Counted from the stretch's first letter, positions 42,014 through 50,102 are shown. The stretch: 64,000 nt of DNA from Palsa-1150 sp964531095 (GCA_964531095.1 CAZHED010000009.1:77319-141318), one strand, 5' to 3'. Notes: generated by a model from the letters alone, not told the origin. Made by a program: numbers and translations.

Positions 42014-43404
42014 TGAGCGCCGTCGCTGCCCCCTCCCCGCCCGTGCTCCGCGTCGCTGCGGCGTGGGGTACGACGATCGTCGGAGTTCGACTTCTCGAAC
42101 GGGGGCTCGACTGCGTGTTGGGCGAGGTTGCCGGCGCGCTCGCCCCGATGCCCGATGGGCTCACCGCTTCGCCCACGCCGCTGCGCGCCGTCGGCGGCGG
42201 CTGGGAGCTCGATCCGCGCGGCGCGATCAGCGGCAAGCTCCTTCTGCGAGGGCGCGAAGAGAACGTGCAGGGGCTCGCCCAAGGTGGCGCCCCCATTCCG
42301 GTGCTGCCCGGCGACCACGGGCTGATCCAGTACGGTCTCTTCTCGATCTTCTTCCAGTACACGAGCGCGGCCGAACCGATGCGGGGGCGCTTGCCCCTCG
42401 ACCTGCTCTCCATTCTGGCGCTCTTCTCGAGCCTCGTTTTTCACCTCGGGATCATCGGCCTTCTCATCATCAACTGGACGCCGCCCGAATACCACTTGCC
42501 GCCGGAGCTCGTGCCGGACTTCGCCAGCCAGTTCCATCTGAGCCGCGCCCTCGCCGAGTGGCAACCGGCGCCCACGCCAGGGAAGGACGACAAGGGCGGG
42601 GGGCAAAACGCGAAAGATCTGGGCGCGAAAGATACGAAGAAACAAGGCGGCGGCCAGAAGATCGCCGGCACCGAAGGCAAGGCGGGATTGAACGGCAAAG
42701 AGGGCCACACCGAGCTTCCGGGCGAGATCAAGCCGACCACGACGTACGGCGGCTTGAGCGAGGCCTTGGCCGACACCGGGACGGACATCAGGAAGACGCT
42801 GAGCGAGATCCGGACCGTCGCCGACGCGCTGGGCGGCCTCAACTCCAGCAACGTGGTCCTCGGCAGCGGTCCGGGAACGGGGCTTCGAGGGGCGGGCTCG
42901 GGCGGCGGCGGAGTCGGGGCCGGCGTGATGTTCGGATCCGGCACGATGAACACCGGCTGGGGTCCGGGGATGGGAGGCGGGTTCGGTGCGGGCTCGGGCA
43001 CCGGGGGAGGACGTGGGGGCGGCTTCGGCGGCGGCAACGGATCAGGCATCGGCGGGGGAAGCGGCCCGGGCGAACACGGGATTCAGGCGGCCGGCGGCGG
43101 AGGAGCGGCGCACGGCGGGCTAAGTCCCGAGCAGATCCGTCGCGTCGTCATGGCGCACCAGGGGGCGCTCCGGGCATGCCATGAGATCGAGGCCCAGAAG
43201 GATCCGACGCTCCGGGGAGGCGTGACGGCGGCGTGGACGATCGATCCAAGCGGCGCCGTGACCAGCGCGAGCCTCGCCGGCACAACGCTCCACAACGCGC
43301 GCGTCGAAGGATGTGTCCTGCGGCAGGTCCGCACCTGGCACTTTCCGTCGAGCGACGGCGTTACCCAAGCGACCTTCCCGTTCGTGTTCGGGATCGGTCG
43401 ATGA
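42013..43404 (+). CDS. AgmX/PglI C-terminal domain protein (TonB-like)
   Basis: A 463-residue protein. Residues 1-125 are a cytoplasmic FHA-like or regulatory beta domain. A membrane helix (about 131-158, LSILALFSSLVFHLGIIGLL) is followed by a charged linker, a very Gly-rich stretch (about 285-365, GGGRGGGFGGGNGSG) and a C-terminal domain (about 375-463): LSPEQIRRVVMAHQGALRAC, LRGGVTAAWTIDPSGAV, EGCVLRQVRTWHFP. That domain is the AgmX/PglI C-terminal type, related to TonB-C, found in adventurous gliding-motility proteins. It probably spans the periplasm through the Gly-rich stretch to touch an outer-membrane partner. Confidence 0.82.
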   Translation: MSAVAAPSPPVLRVAAAWGTTIVGVRLLERGLDCVLGEVAGALAPMPDGLTASPTPLRAVGGGWELDPRGAISGKLLLRGREENVQGLAQGGAPIPVLPGDHGLIQYGLFSIFFQYTSAAEPMRGRLPLDLLSILALFSSLVFHLGIIGLLIINWTPPEYHLPPELVPDFASQFHLSRALAEWQPAPTPGKDDKGGGQNAKDLGAKDTKKQGGGQKIAGTEGKAGLNGKEGHTELPGEIKPTTTYGGLSEALADTGTDIRKTLSEIRTVADALGGLNSSNVVLGSGPGTGLRGAGSGGGGVGAGVMFGSGTMNTGWGPGMGGGFGAGSGTGGGRGGGFGGGNGSGIGGGSGPGEHGIQAAGGGGAAHGGLSPEQIRRVVMAHQGALRACHEIEAQKDPTLRGGVTAAWTIDPSGAVTSASLAGTTLHNARVEGCVLRQVRTWHFPSSDGVTQATFPFVFGIGR

Positions 43405-43446
43405 ACGGGAACGCGGACGCGCGCTTGTCCGCCTGAGCTGGCCGCC

Positions 43447-44475
43447 GTGTTCGCGCTCCAAGCCGCTCTCGAGCAAGGTCGCTTTCGCGGGCCGCTCGCT
43501 CGCACGTGCGCCGCGGCCTGGGCGTGCATCGCCGAACGCACCGTCGTTCGTCCCCTCCATCTCCCGCAGGGCACACGAGTGATCGCCGTCGGCGGCGCCA
43601 CGCTGGGCGGCTCGGGAAGAACCCCGCTCGCCATCGCTTGCGCCACCGAGCTCGCCGCGTGCGGCGCGCGCGTGGCGTTCGTCGGCCACGCCTACCGCGC
43701 CAAGCCCGGGCGGGCGCGCGTCGTCTCCGTCGGCGATGCGCTTCACGAGGTGGGCGACGAAGCGCTGGTCGCCGCTCACGCGCTGGCCCTCGCCAGAGTA
43801 CCCGTGGTCGTTGCGCCCAAGCGGGCCGACGCGGTGGCGCTCGCCGCGCGAGAAGCGGACACCCTCGTGCTCGACGGCGTCGCGCAGACATCACCGGTGC
43901 GCGCGACGCTTGCGCTGCTGGCGGTCGACGGCGTGGAGCCGTGGGGGCGAGCCGGCTCGGTTGCCCCCTGCGGCGACTTGCGCGCCCCGAAGGCCGCGCT
44001 CCTCCGCGCTTGCGACGCGGTCGTCCCCATCCGCGACGGCGCCGCTGGGGTCGACAGCGCGCCGGAGCGCGCTCTCGGAGCGTGGGACTGCACGACGGCG
44101 TCATCGGGCGCTCGGGTCGGAGGTGCCCTTCACACGTGGGACGACCTCTGCCGGCTGCGGCTCGGTCTTCTTTGCGCTATGGCGCGCCCCGAGCGCGTGG
44201 TCCGGTCACTCGAAGGGCGCGGAGTCGTGCTCCGTGCCGTCGTCCGCGCCCGTGACCACGGCCCCTTGTCCCCCGGCGTCCTCGCTCGCGCCGCGCTCGC
44301 CGGGCGAGAACAGCGAATCGACCTCTGGCTCGCGACCCGAAAGTGCCTGCTCCACTTCGCGCGTGCCTCTGTCGATGTGGGCAATGTCCTCCAAGCCCCC
44401 CTCGGGGCGATCGAGCACGCGCTCGTGCTCTCGATGGGTCTCGGGCAGCGACTGCGCTTCCTCGCCGTGCCTTGA
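43447..44475 (+). CDS. lpxK: LpxK-like tetraacyldisaccharide 4'-kinase, degenerate
   Basis: A 342-residue protein aligned with LpxK, which phosphorylates lipid A at the 4' position. The fold is recognisable: VIAVGGATLGGSGRTPLA near residue 50, and GDEA (103-106), which retains the Asp-Glu of the GDEP motif. But the Walker A lysine is Arg (R58, GGSGRTP instead of GGxGKTP), and the T/S-D-D-G-x-Q-H motif is reduced to VLDGVAQ (141-147). A GTG at 43447 is the start. Either the protein is a changed enzyme or has lost kinase activity. There are no other lipid A genes nearby. The family call is fairly sure; activity is doubtful. Confidence 0.72.
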   Translation: MFALQAALEQGRFRGPLARTCAAAWACIAERTVVRPLHLPQGTRVIAVGGATLGGSGRTPLAIACATELAACGARVAFVGHAYRAKPGRARVVSVGDALHEVGDEALVAAHALALARVPVVVAPKRADAVALAAREADTLVLDGVAQTSPVRATLALLAVDGVEPWGRAGSVAPCGDLRAPKAALLRACDAVVPIRDGAAGVDSAPERALGAWDCTTASSGARVGGALHTWDDLCRLRLGLLCAMARPERVVRSLEGRGVVLRAVVRARDHGPLSPGVLARAALAGREQRIDLWLATRKCLLHFARASVDVGNVLQAPLGAIEHALVLSMGLGQRLRFLAVP

Positions 44476-44577
44476 CCGGCGGTGTCGCGGGCAATAACCT
44501 CGAAGTATCATTCAGAAAGTGCGACTGTCGGCCTCGCACCCTTCGAGGTGCCGCCGGTCGATGATGAGGCCAGGCGC

Positions 44578-45483
44578 GTGAGCGAGTCCGAGGAGAAAAC
44601 TCGAGTCACAGCTGTCGTGGAGAAACCCCTTAGCGGGCCGGACGGGGCCCCGAAGGGCAACGACTGTTTGGTCGTTATCTACACGAAGGAACCGACCCTG
44701 CTCGGGCGTCGCTTCGTGCTCGAAGCGAGCCCCGTTCGAATCGGGCGCGGAGTCGAAAATCACGTCGTCCTCGAAGGCGACAGCGTGTCGCGACGGCACG
44801 CGCACTTCGAACAGCGGAGCGGCGCGTGGTGGTGCGTCGACGACGGATCGACGAATGGCTCGTACGTCAACGACGAACAGATCATGCGCGAAGCGCGCAT
44901 GAGCAACGGAGATCGCATCAAGATCGGGCCTACGATCTTCAAGTTCTTGAGCGGGCAGGACGTCGAGGCGCAGTACCACGAAGAGATTTATCGCATGACC
45001 ATCATCGATGGTCTGACGCAGGTGCACGTCAAACGGTATCTCCTCGAGTCGCTCGACAAGGAGCTCATGCGCGCGAGGCGTCATGTGCGCGACCTCAGCT
45101 TCCTCATGCTCGATATCGATCACTTCAAGAACATCAACGACCGCCACGGGCACCTGGCGGGCGACTACGTGCTGAAGGAAGTGGCGCGGCTCATCGCCCA
45201 GCGAATCCGCCGCGACGAAGTGCTGGCTCGCTACGGCGGTGAGGAGTTCGCCATCATCTTGCCGGAGACCACGGGCGAGGGCGGACGGAAGCTCGCGGAA
45301 GGGCTACGCGAGAAGATCGAAGAGAGCCGCTTCATCTTCCAGAACGAAGTCATCCGCGTGACCATCTCCATCGGCGTGGCGATGCTCCTCGACAACGATC
45401 GGTCGAGCCTCGACCTCATCAAACGCGCCGACGAGAAGCTCTACGAAGCGAAGCGAGCGGGCCGAAACCGCGTCGTCGACTAG
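44578..45483 (+). CDS. FHA-GGDEF diguanylate cyclase
   Basis: A 301-residue protein: an N-terminal FHA domain (about 45-110, VRIGRGVENHVVLEGDSVSR, RHAHFE, DDGSTNGSYVN) that binds phosphothreonine, and a C-terminal GGDEF domain (about 140-300) with the active-site RYGGEEF and the LDIDHFKNINDRHGH metal site. It makes cyclic di-GMP, with output controlled through FHA binding to a phosphorylated partner; an I-site RxxD is not evident. GTG 44578 has GATGAGG upstream; a GTG at 44482 would add 32 weakly conserved residues. A TATCAT box at 44505-44510 may be its promoter. The PilZ protein at 7 kb is a possible receptor. Confidence 0.93.
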   Translation: MSESEEKTRVTAVVEKPLSGPDGAPKGNDCLVVIYTKEPTLLGRRFVLEASPVRIGRGVENHVVLEGDSVSRRHAHFEQRSGAWWCVDDGSTNGSYVNDEQIMREARMSNGDRIKIGPTIFKFLSGQDVEAQYHEEIYRMTIIDGLTQVHVKRYLLESLDKELMRARRHVRDLSFLMLDIDHFKNINDRHGHLAGDYVLKEVARLIAQRIRRDEVLARYGGEEFAIILPETTGEGGRKLAEGLREKIEESRFIFQNEVIRVTISIGVAMLLDNDRSSLDLIKRADEKLYEAKRAGRNRVVD

Positions 45484-45493
45484 AAAGCCGGCT

Positions 45494-45620
45494 AGAAGGC
45501 CGGCGTCTTTCGGGCGATCCCTTCGCGATCCCGCCGGCGGGGGTCGTCGCCGTACGGGAGTACGGCTCCTCGCCCCGCCGGCGGCCTCGCTCGGGCTCGA
45601 CCGAAAGACGCCGACCTTCT
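45494..45620. repeat. Large nested palindrome (cruciform/hairpin)
   Basis: Three nested inverted repeats share one centre. Outer: AGAAGG plus CGGCGTCTTTCGG (45494-45517) with its complement at 45597-45620, 24 positions with 2 mismatches. Middle: CCGCCGGCGGGG (45531-45542) with CCCCGCCGGCGG (45573-45584). Inner: GCCGTAC (45549-45555), loop GGGA, GTACGGC (45560-45566). It begins 11 bases after the diguanylate cyclase stop. The lack of a T-run argues against a plain terminator. It may be a REP/MITE-like element or a structured RNA. Confidence 0.75.
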
Positions 45621-45629
45621 TCCTCATGC

Positions 45630-46418
45630 TTGCCGAGGGGACCTGAATGGCGATTCAGCGCGCTCAGGGCGCTTCGGCCCGGGCTCCAGAGAGAACATGA
45701 CGCGGTCACGAGGATTCAGGACGCGATTTGGGGCCTACAAGACGCGACCATGAGCTCTCGAATTGCGATTCGGAGCGGACGAGACGCTCCCCAGAGCCTC
45801 CGACGTGTGGTCCATGCGGGACAAGATGCACGCTCGCGCCTGCGGGCCGCGACCGAGAGAAACGGGGACGCGGCCCCGAGCTTCCGGATCTCGCTCTGTG
45901 GGGGATGGGAGGCGCCAACGAGCCTCCGACCGGCGATTCAGATGGCACGAAGCGCGGTCGTGAGCGTCGAAGCTGCGATTCAGAGCCTCTGGATCGCGAT
46001 CCAGAGCGGATGGGACTCGATCTTGAGCTTCTCGATCGCGATTGATGGCGAATCGGATGGGGCCACGAGCTTCGTGATCGCGATCCAGAGCGGATGAATC
46101 GAGGTCGGGAGCCTCTCAATCGCGATCCAAAGCGGATGGATCGAGGTCTTGAGCCTCTCAATCGCGACCCAGAGCGGATGGATCGAGGTCTTGAGCCTCC
46201 CAATCGCGATCCAGAGCGGATGGATCGAGGTCTTGAGCCTCCCAATCGCGATCCAGAGCGGATGGATCGAGGTCTTGAGCCTCCCAATCGCGATCCAGAG
46301 CGGATGGATCGAGGTCTTGAGCCTCTCCACCGCGATACGGAGCGAATGGATCGAGGTCTTGAGCTTCTCAATCGGGATCGGGAGCGAACGGGCGAGGTCT
46401 CGAGCTTCTCGATGGTGA
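45630..46418 (+). pseudogene. Possible broken gene encoding a 14-residue repeat protein
   Basis: A plus-strand frame of 263 codons, interrupted only by TGA at 46095-46097, carries 14-residue repeats through its whole length: degenerate in the first part (RIAIRSGRDAPQSL, RISLCGGWEAPTSL) and regular at the end (SIAIQSGWIEVLSL, PIAIQSGWIEVLSL). The stop arises from one G-to-A change against the sister units (TGG to TGA). A 14-residue amphipathic repeat would form helices or a beta-solenoid. Against coding: no ribosome site at TTG 45630, substitutions between units are not mainly synonymous, and minus-strand frames are also open. It may be non-coding repeat DNA. Confidence 0.35.
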
Positions 46419-46427
46419 AGTCGACGT
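45966..46427. repeat. Array of eleven 42-bp tandem repeats
   Basis: Eleven units with a constant 42-base period start at 45966, 46008, 46050, 46092, 46134, 46176, 46218, 46260, 46302, 46344 and 46386. The three units at 46176, 46218 and 46260 are identical; the others diverge towards both ends. The period equals 14 codons. A plus-strand frame (TTG 45630 to 46418) reads the unit as WIEVLSLPIAIQSG with about 86% GC at third positions, but has a stop (TGA 46095-46097) where the unit has TGG in other copies. A minus frame reads LWIAIGRLKTSIHP, equally GC3-rich. Degenerate copies can be traced back to about 45,700. Coding status is undecided. Confidence 0.8.
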
Positions 46428-46610
46428 CCTTCCAAGAAATCGACACCCCCGTGTCGATTTCTGCGCCTCCCGCGCGGAATCCGCGGTCGGCGCGAGACTG
46501 TCTCTACGAGGGGCGCGAAAACGGCGCGCTGACCCCCCCCCGGCACTTCGGCTCCGGGGGGGATCGCCGCGACGCGGTCGCTCCACCCCTCGGAAAGGAG
46601 AGATAGGTAT

Positions 46611-47129
46611 ATGTCTAATACCAACAAGTCGACAACCAAGGCGGCTGCCTTGGCGCACGTGCAAGCGCTCATCGCTGGCACGACGCAGCACTTCCCGAAC
46701 GGGTCGTTCACGATCGGGAACGCCACGTACACGTCGGCTTCGCTCGTCCAAGTCTTCCAGGGCCTGGCCAACGCGATGCTGGCGCGCAACACGGCGGAAG
46801 CGGGCGCCAAGGACGCGTTGGCGGCGGTGCAGGCGGCAGAGGCGCAGGTGGACCCGATCCTTCGGGCCTACACGCGTCTCGTTTTTGCCGCCTTCGCCAA
46901 CGCCACGCAGACGCTCGCGGACTTCGGCCTCACGCCTCCCAAGGCGCGAACGCCGTTGACCAGCGAGCAGCTGGCCGCCCGGGCGGCGAAGGCCAAGGCC
47001 ACGCGCATCGCGCGTGGGACGGCGAGCAAGAAGAAGAAGCTCGCCGTCAAAGGCGACGTGACCGGAGTCACCGTGACTCCCGTTCGCGCGCCGACCGCGG
47101 CCCCGCCGGTGGCTCCGGTTCCCCGGTGA
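46611..47129 (+). CDS. Small helical protein of a probable multicopy family
   Basis: A 172-residue protein with AAAGGAG seven to thirteen bases before ATG 46611, a strong ribosome site. A helical domain (about 1-125) has ALAHVQALIAGTTQHFPNGS, FTIGNATYTSASLVQVFQGLANA and AYTRLVFAAFANATQTLADFGL, followed by PPKARTPLTSEQLAARAAKAKATR and a Lys-rich, then Pro/Ala-rich tail. It resembles a family of hypothetical proteins that I recall as occurring in several copies in myxobacterial and planctomycete genomes; its function is unknown. One base inserted in the CCCC run near 47121 would extend the Pro/Ala/Thr tail by about 37 residues. A strong terminator follows. Confidence 0.7.
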   Translation: MSNTNKSTTKAAALAHVQALIAGTTQHFPNGSFTIGNATYTSASLVQVFQGLANAMLARNTAEAGAKDALAAVQAAEAQVDPILRAYTRLVFAAFANATQTLADFGLTPPKARTPLTSEQLAARAAKAKATRIARGTASKKKKLAVKGDVTGVTVTPVRAPTAAPPVAPVPR

Positions 47130-47249
47130 CACCGGCTTCGCCGGCCACACAGCCGGTGCCGACCACTTCGAGCGCGCCCGCAGCAACCCCCGCGGGCACC
47201 ACCTCGATGGCGTCGTCACCTCGTAGGCGCGACAGCGCCTGACCCAGGG

Positions 47250-47303
47250 ACAGGGAAGCGCCGCCCGAACGGCACGGGGGGCGGCGCTTCCCTGCGCCCG
47301 CCT
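47250..47303 (+). terminator. Strong intrinsic terminator
   Basis: CAGGGAAGCGCCGCCC (47250-47265) and GGGCGGCGCTTCCCTG (47278-47293) form a perfect 16-bp stem with a 12-base loop, followed by CGCCCGCCTTTTCG. It ends the transcript of the small protein gene at 46611-47129 and isolates the next operon. Confidence 0.75.
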
Positions 47304-47343
47304 TTTCGTTCTACACACGCACCACCAACGCCTGGAGGGACGA

Positions 47344-48009
47344 TTGGACATCTTCAAGCCGACGACCGCTTTCCTCGGGACGATGTACGTCGGGGCCGAT
47401 CGGCTCGGGCGGCCGCTGACCGACCCGGAGAAGAAGGAGCTAGCGTCGCTCCTGCGCAGACACGACTTCGTCGGCGCGAGCCTCGTATCGCTCCGGTTCG
47501 CGTTCACTCTGAGGCGCAGCAAGACGGCCGCGCAGGATCTGCAAGGTCGCGCCAAACTGCGCCTGATCCGCGTGGGGTGGGACCCGAGCGAGGTCCCGCT
47601 GGTCAAGCGCTTGTGCCGGTTGGTGTGGAGCGAGCACAAGAACGAGACGCGCGAGACGGCCGCGGCCCGCAAGACCGAGGAGGTCTTCCTCCGTGAACAG
47701 GCCATCCACAATGGCAACACCGCAGCTTCCGCCGAGGACCTGGCCACGCGCCTCGAAGCAGAGCGTCAGGAGGAAGAGCATGCGGCGAAACGCATCGCTT
47801 CGCTGCGCGCCGCCTTCGTCGAGGCGGACGACGCGATCAACGTGCTCTGGCTCGACTACCGGCTCGCCGGGGTCGCCGAGCCGAGCGAGATGGCCCGCTT
47901 GAGCGGGCACGATGTCGGCGCGTTCTACCGCGCCGCCGACAGGCGGAAGAGGTGCACGGCGCGGTTGCTCGACGCCGAAAGAGGCGCACACTCCAAGGAG
48001 AAAAAGTGA
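47344..48009 (+). CDS. Divergent sigma-70-like (ECF-type) protein
   Basis: A 221-residue protein. The start is TTG 47344, chosen because GGAGGG lies 5 to 10 bases upstream and no ATG or GTG fits. Residues 40-105 resemble sigma region 2 (FVGASLVSLRFAFTLRRSKT, AAQDLQGRAKLRLIRVGWDP, VKRLCRLVWSEHKNETRE). The end (LDYRLAGVAEPSEMARLSGH, DVGAFYRAADRRKRCTARLL) resembles the helix-turn-helix of region 4. The acidic middle, EEVFLREQAIHNGNTAASAE, links the two. It is too diverged for certainty. The next gene, for a membrane protein, overlaps its stop (TGATG), which is the normal sigma/anti-sigma layout. Confidence 0.55.
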   Translation: MDIFKPTTAFLGTMYVGADRLGRPLTDPEKKELASLLRRHDFVGASLVSLRFAFTLRRSKTAAQDLQGRAKLRLIRVGWDPSEVPLVKRLCRLVWSEHKNETRETAAARKTEEVFLREQAIHNGNTAASAEDLATRLEAERQEEEHAAKRIASLRAAFVEADDAINVLWLDYRLAGVAEPSEMARLSGHDVGAFYRAADRRKRCTARLLDAERGAHSKEKK

Positions 48010-48623
48010 TGTCCGAGCGCAAGCATGCCGACCTGTGGGAAGAGCTCGTCGACGAAGCCGGCGAGGACGAGATCGATCGCGCCGCGAGCGTGAGCGTCGC
48101 ACAGGCGGAGGCCGAGCTGAAGGCGGCCGGCTTCGACGTCGCGGCCGAGCGCGCGAAGGCGAGCGCCTGGCTCGACGCGCTGCAAAGCGGAGCGCCCGAG
48201 GAGGTGACGAAGGCGACGAAGGCGAAGGCCGCGGCGAACGCGCAAGAGGCGACGAAGGCAAAGCCGCCGACGTCGCGCGCCGCAGAGGAAAAGCGACGCA
48301 CGCGCGCGCGCCCCCCGGTCGCGTGGCTGGCGGCGGCGGCGACGGTCGGCGTCGCGGTCGGCGCCGCGCTGGACGCGGGGCTTCGCGTACCGGAGCTCGT
48401 GGGCCGCCCTGCGCCTCCCTCGGCGGCCGCTCTCTCGGCCGCGGCCGACCTGCGCCGGCAGGCCGCCGACGCGTGCGACACGAAGCAGTGGAACGTGTGC
48501 CTCGCGGACCTCGACGAGGCACGCGCCGCCGATCCCGCCGGAGACGACACGCCCGCAGTGAAGACCCTGCGTGACAAGGCCCTCGCAGAGATCCTGAGGA
48601 AGCCGGCGGCGCCGCCCCATTGA
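48009..48623 (+). CDS. Membrane-anchored partner of the sigma-like protein
   Basis: A 204-residue protein. The N-terminal cytoplasmic part (1-105) is acidic then Ala/Lys-rich and helical (HADLWEELVDEAGEDEIDRA, VAQAEAELKAAGFDVAAERA); one membrane helix (about 110-130, VAWLAAAATVGVAVGAALDAG) is followed by a periplasmic helical segment with two cysteines (ADACDTKQWNVCLADLDEAR). This resembles the membrane proteins that follow ECF genes in myxobacteria. The AAGGAG ribosome site lies inside the end of the upstream gene, so the pair is translationally coupled. An anti-sigma role is inferred from context. Confidence 0.62.
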   Translation: MSERKHADLWEELVDEAGEDEIDRAASVSVAQAEAELKAAGFDVAAERAKASAWLDALQSGAPEEVTKATKAKAAANAQEATKAKPPTSRAAEEKRRTRARPPVAWLAAAATVGVAVGAALDAGLRVPELVGRPAPPSAAALSAAADLRRQAADACDTKQWNVCLADLDEARAADPAGDDTPAVKTLRDKALAEILRKPAAPPH

Positions 48624-48722
48624 AGGCGCGCTCTTGCTCAGCCAGGCGGAGACGGGTGCCGCGGGTGCGGTCACCCGGGCGCTCGGAGGTGCGCTACCAT
48701 CCGCCCACCAGACAGACCCCCG

Positions 48723-50102
48723 ATGCGACCTGACGACTTTTCGCCTGGACTCGCGCAGGGGCGAGCGCTGCCGGGGCAAGCGCTCCCCGACGTGCGGCTG
48801 CGACCGCCGGGGCCTCGATCGCGCGAGCTCGCGGCCAGGCTGGCCGCGGTGGAGTCTCCCGCGGTGCGCGCCCGTAGAGAGGCTCGCGCCAAAGAGAGCG
48901 CGAGCGACCAGGCGCCCATTGTCTACGCGCGAGCCGAAGGCGCGAACGTCATCGATGTGGATGGGAATCGATACGTCGACCTGGCCGCGGGGTTCGGTGC
49001 GCTGCTCCTCGGTCACTTGCCCGCGCGCGTCGCCGGAGCGGTCGACGAGCAGTGCGAGCGGCTCTGGCTCGCGCTCGGCGACGTGTATCCGTCCGACGCC
49101 AAGGTCGTCCTCTGCGAGCTGCTCGCGAAGCTCTATCCGGAGCCGGGCGCGCGGGTGATGCTCGGATCGAGTGGCGCCGACGCCGTGACCGCTGCGCTGA
49201 AGAGCGCGATGCTGGCGACGGGCCGCGGGGGCGTCGTCGCCTTCGACGGTGCGTACCATGGCCTGTCCTACGCGCCGCTCGCGGCATGCGGGCTGCGACC
49301 GACTTTTCGTGAGCCGTTCTCCGAGCAGCTCAACCCGCGAGTGACATTCGCCCCGTACCCCGGCGAGGGGGCTTCGCTCGACGAGACGATGGTCGCTGTC
49401 TCGGGGGCGCTTGCACGCGGCGAGGTGGGCGCGGTGCTCGTCGAGCCGGTCCTCGGTCGCGGCGGATGCGTCGTCCCTCCACCAGGGCTTCTTCCGTCGC
49501 TGCGCGCGGCGTGCGACCGGGCGGGCGCGCTGCTCGTATGCGACGAGGTGTGGACGGGCCTCGGCCGCAGCGGTGCATGGCTCGCAAGCGTCGATGCGGG
49601 GGTCTTGCCGGACCTCGTGTGCCTCGGAAAAGGGCTCGGCGCCGGCCTTCCGGTGAGCGCGTGCATCGGGAGTGATCGTGTGATGGCGGCCTGGGGAGCG
49701 CACGGAGGGGCGACGATCCACACGGCCACGCACTTCGGCGCGCCTCTCGCATGCGCCGCAGCGGTGGCGACCCTCGGCGCGATCGAAGAGGCGCGGCTGC
49801 CCGAGCGCTCACGAGCCGTCGGCGAGCGGTGGATGACCGGGTTGCGACGTCGTTGCGAGGGTCGCGGAGTCGCCGATGTCCGCGGGCGCGGTCTGATGAT
49901 CGGCGTCGCGCTCGAAGGAGGGCCGGGGCGCGCTCTCGCGGTGACCCGCGCGTTGCTCGAGCGCGGTTGGATCGTCCTGACAGGCGGCTCCCGCGGCGAT
50001 GTGATCACTCTGACGCCGCCGCTCGATATCGACGAGCGGCTCCTCGCGGCCTTCGCAGACGCGCTTGCCGATGCGCTGACCGCCGCCCCATGTAGCCCAT
50101 GA
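48723..50102 (+). CDS. Class III PLP aminotransferase
   Basis: A 459-residue fold-type I aminotransferase of the ornithine/GABA/taurine class. Seen: IDVDGNRYVDLAAGFGALLL (about 78-98), the phosphate loop GSSGADAVTAALK, the aspartate motif LLVCDEVWTGLGRSG (about 273-287) and PLP lysine K303 in LGKGLGAGLP. The class uses an omega-amino donor or makes amines from aldehydes. The substrate is open. The stop overlaps the LuxE gene by 4 bases and LuxE overlaps LuxC likewise, so the three are co-expressed; an aldehyde made by LuxC is a plausible amino acceptor. ATG 48723. Confidence 0.9.
   Translation: MRPDDFSPGLAQGRALPGQALPDVRLRPPGPRSRELAARLAAVESPAVRARREARAKESASDQAPIVYARAEGANVIDVDGNRYVDLAAGFGALLLGHLPARVAGAVDEQCERLWLALGDVYPSDAKVVLCELLAKLYPEPGARVMLGSSGADAVTAALKSAMLATGRGGVVAFDGAYHGLSYAPLAACGLRPTFREPFSEQLNPRVTFAPYPGEGASLDETMVAVSGALARGEVGAVLVEPVLGRGGCVVPPPGLLPSLRAACDRAGALLVCDEVWTGLGRSGAWLASVDAGVLPDLVCLGKGLGAGLPVSACIGSDRVMAAWGAHGGATIHTATHFGAPLACAAAVATLGAIEEARLPERSRAVGERWMTGLRRRCEGRGVADVRGRGLMIGVALEGGPGRALAVTRALLERGWIVLTGGSRGDVITLTPPLDIDERLLAAFADALADALTAAPCSP

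Noticed and set aside
45980..46810. 276-codon minus-strand frame with LKTSIHPLWIAIGR repeats
   Set aside because: It has GC-rich third positions but runs antisense through the well-supported start of the 46611 gene and has no ribosome site. Kept only as an alternative reading of the repeat array.
47925..49733. 602-codon minus-strand frame
   Set aside because: Antisense to the sigma-partner and aminotransferase genes, both with good ribosome sites and motifs.
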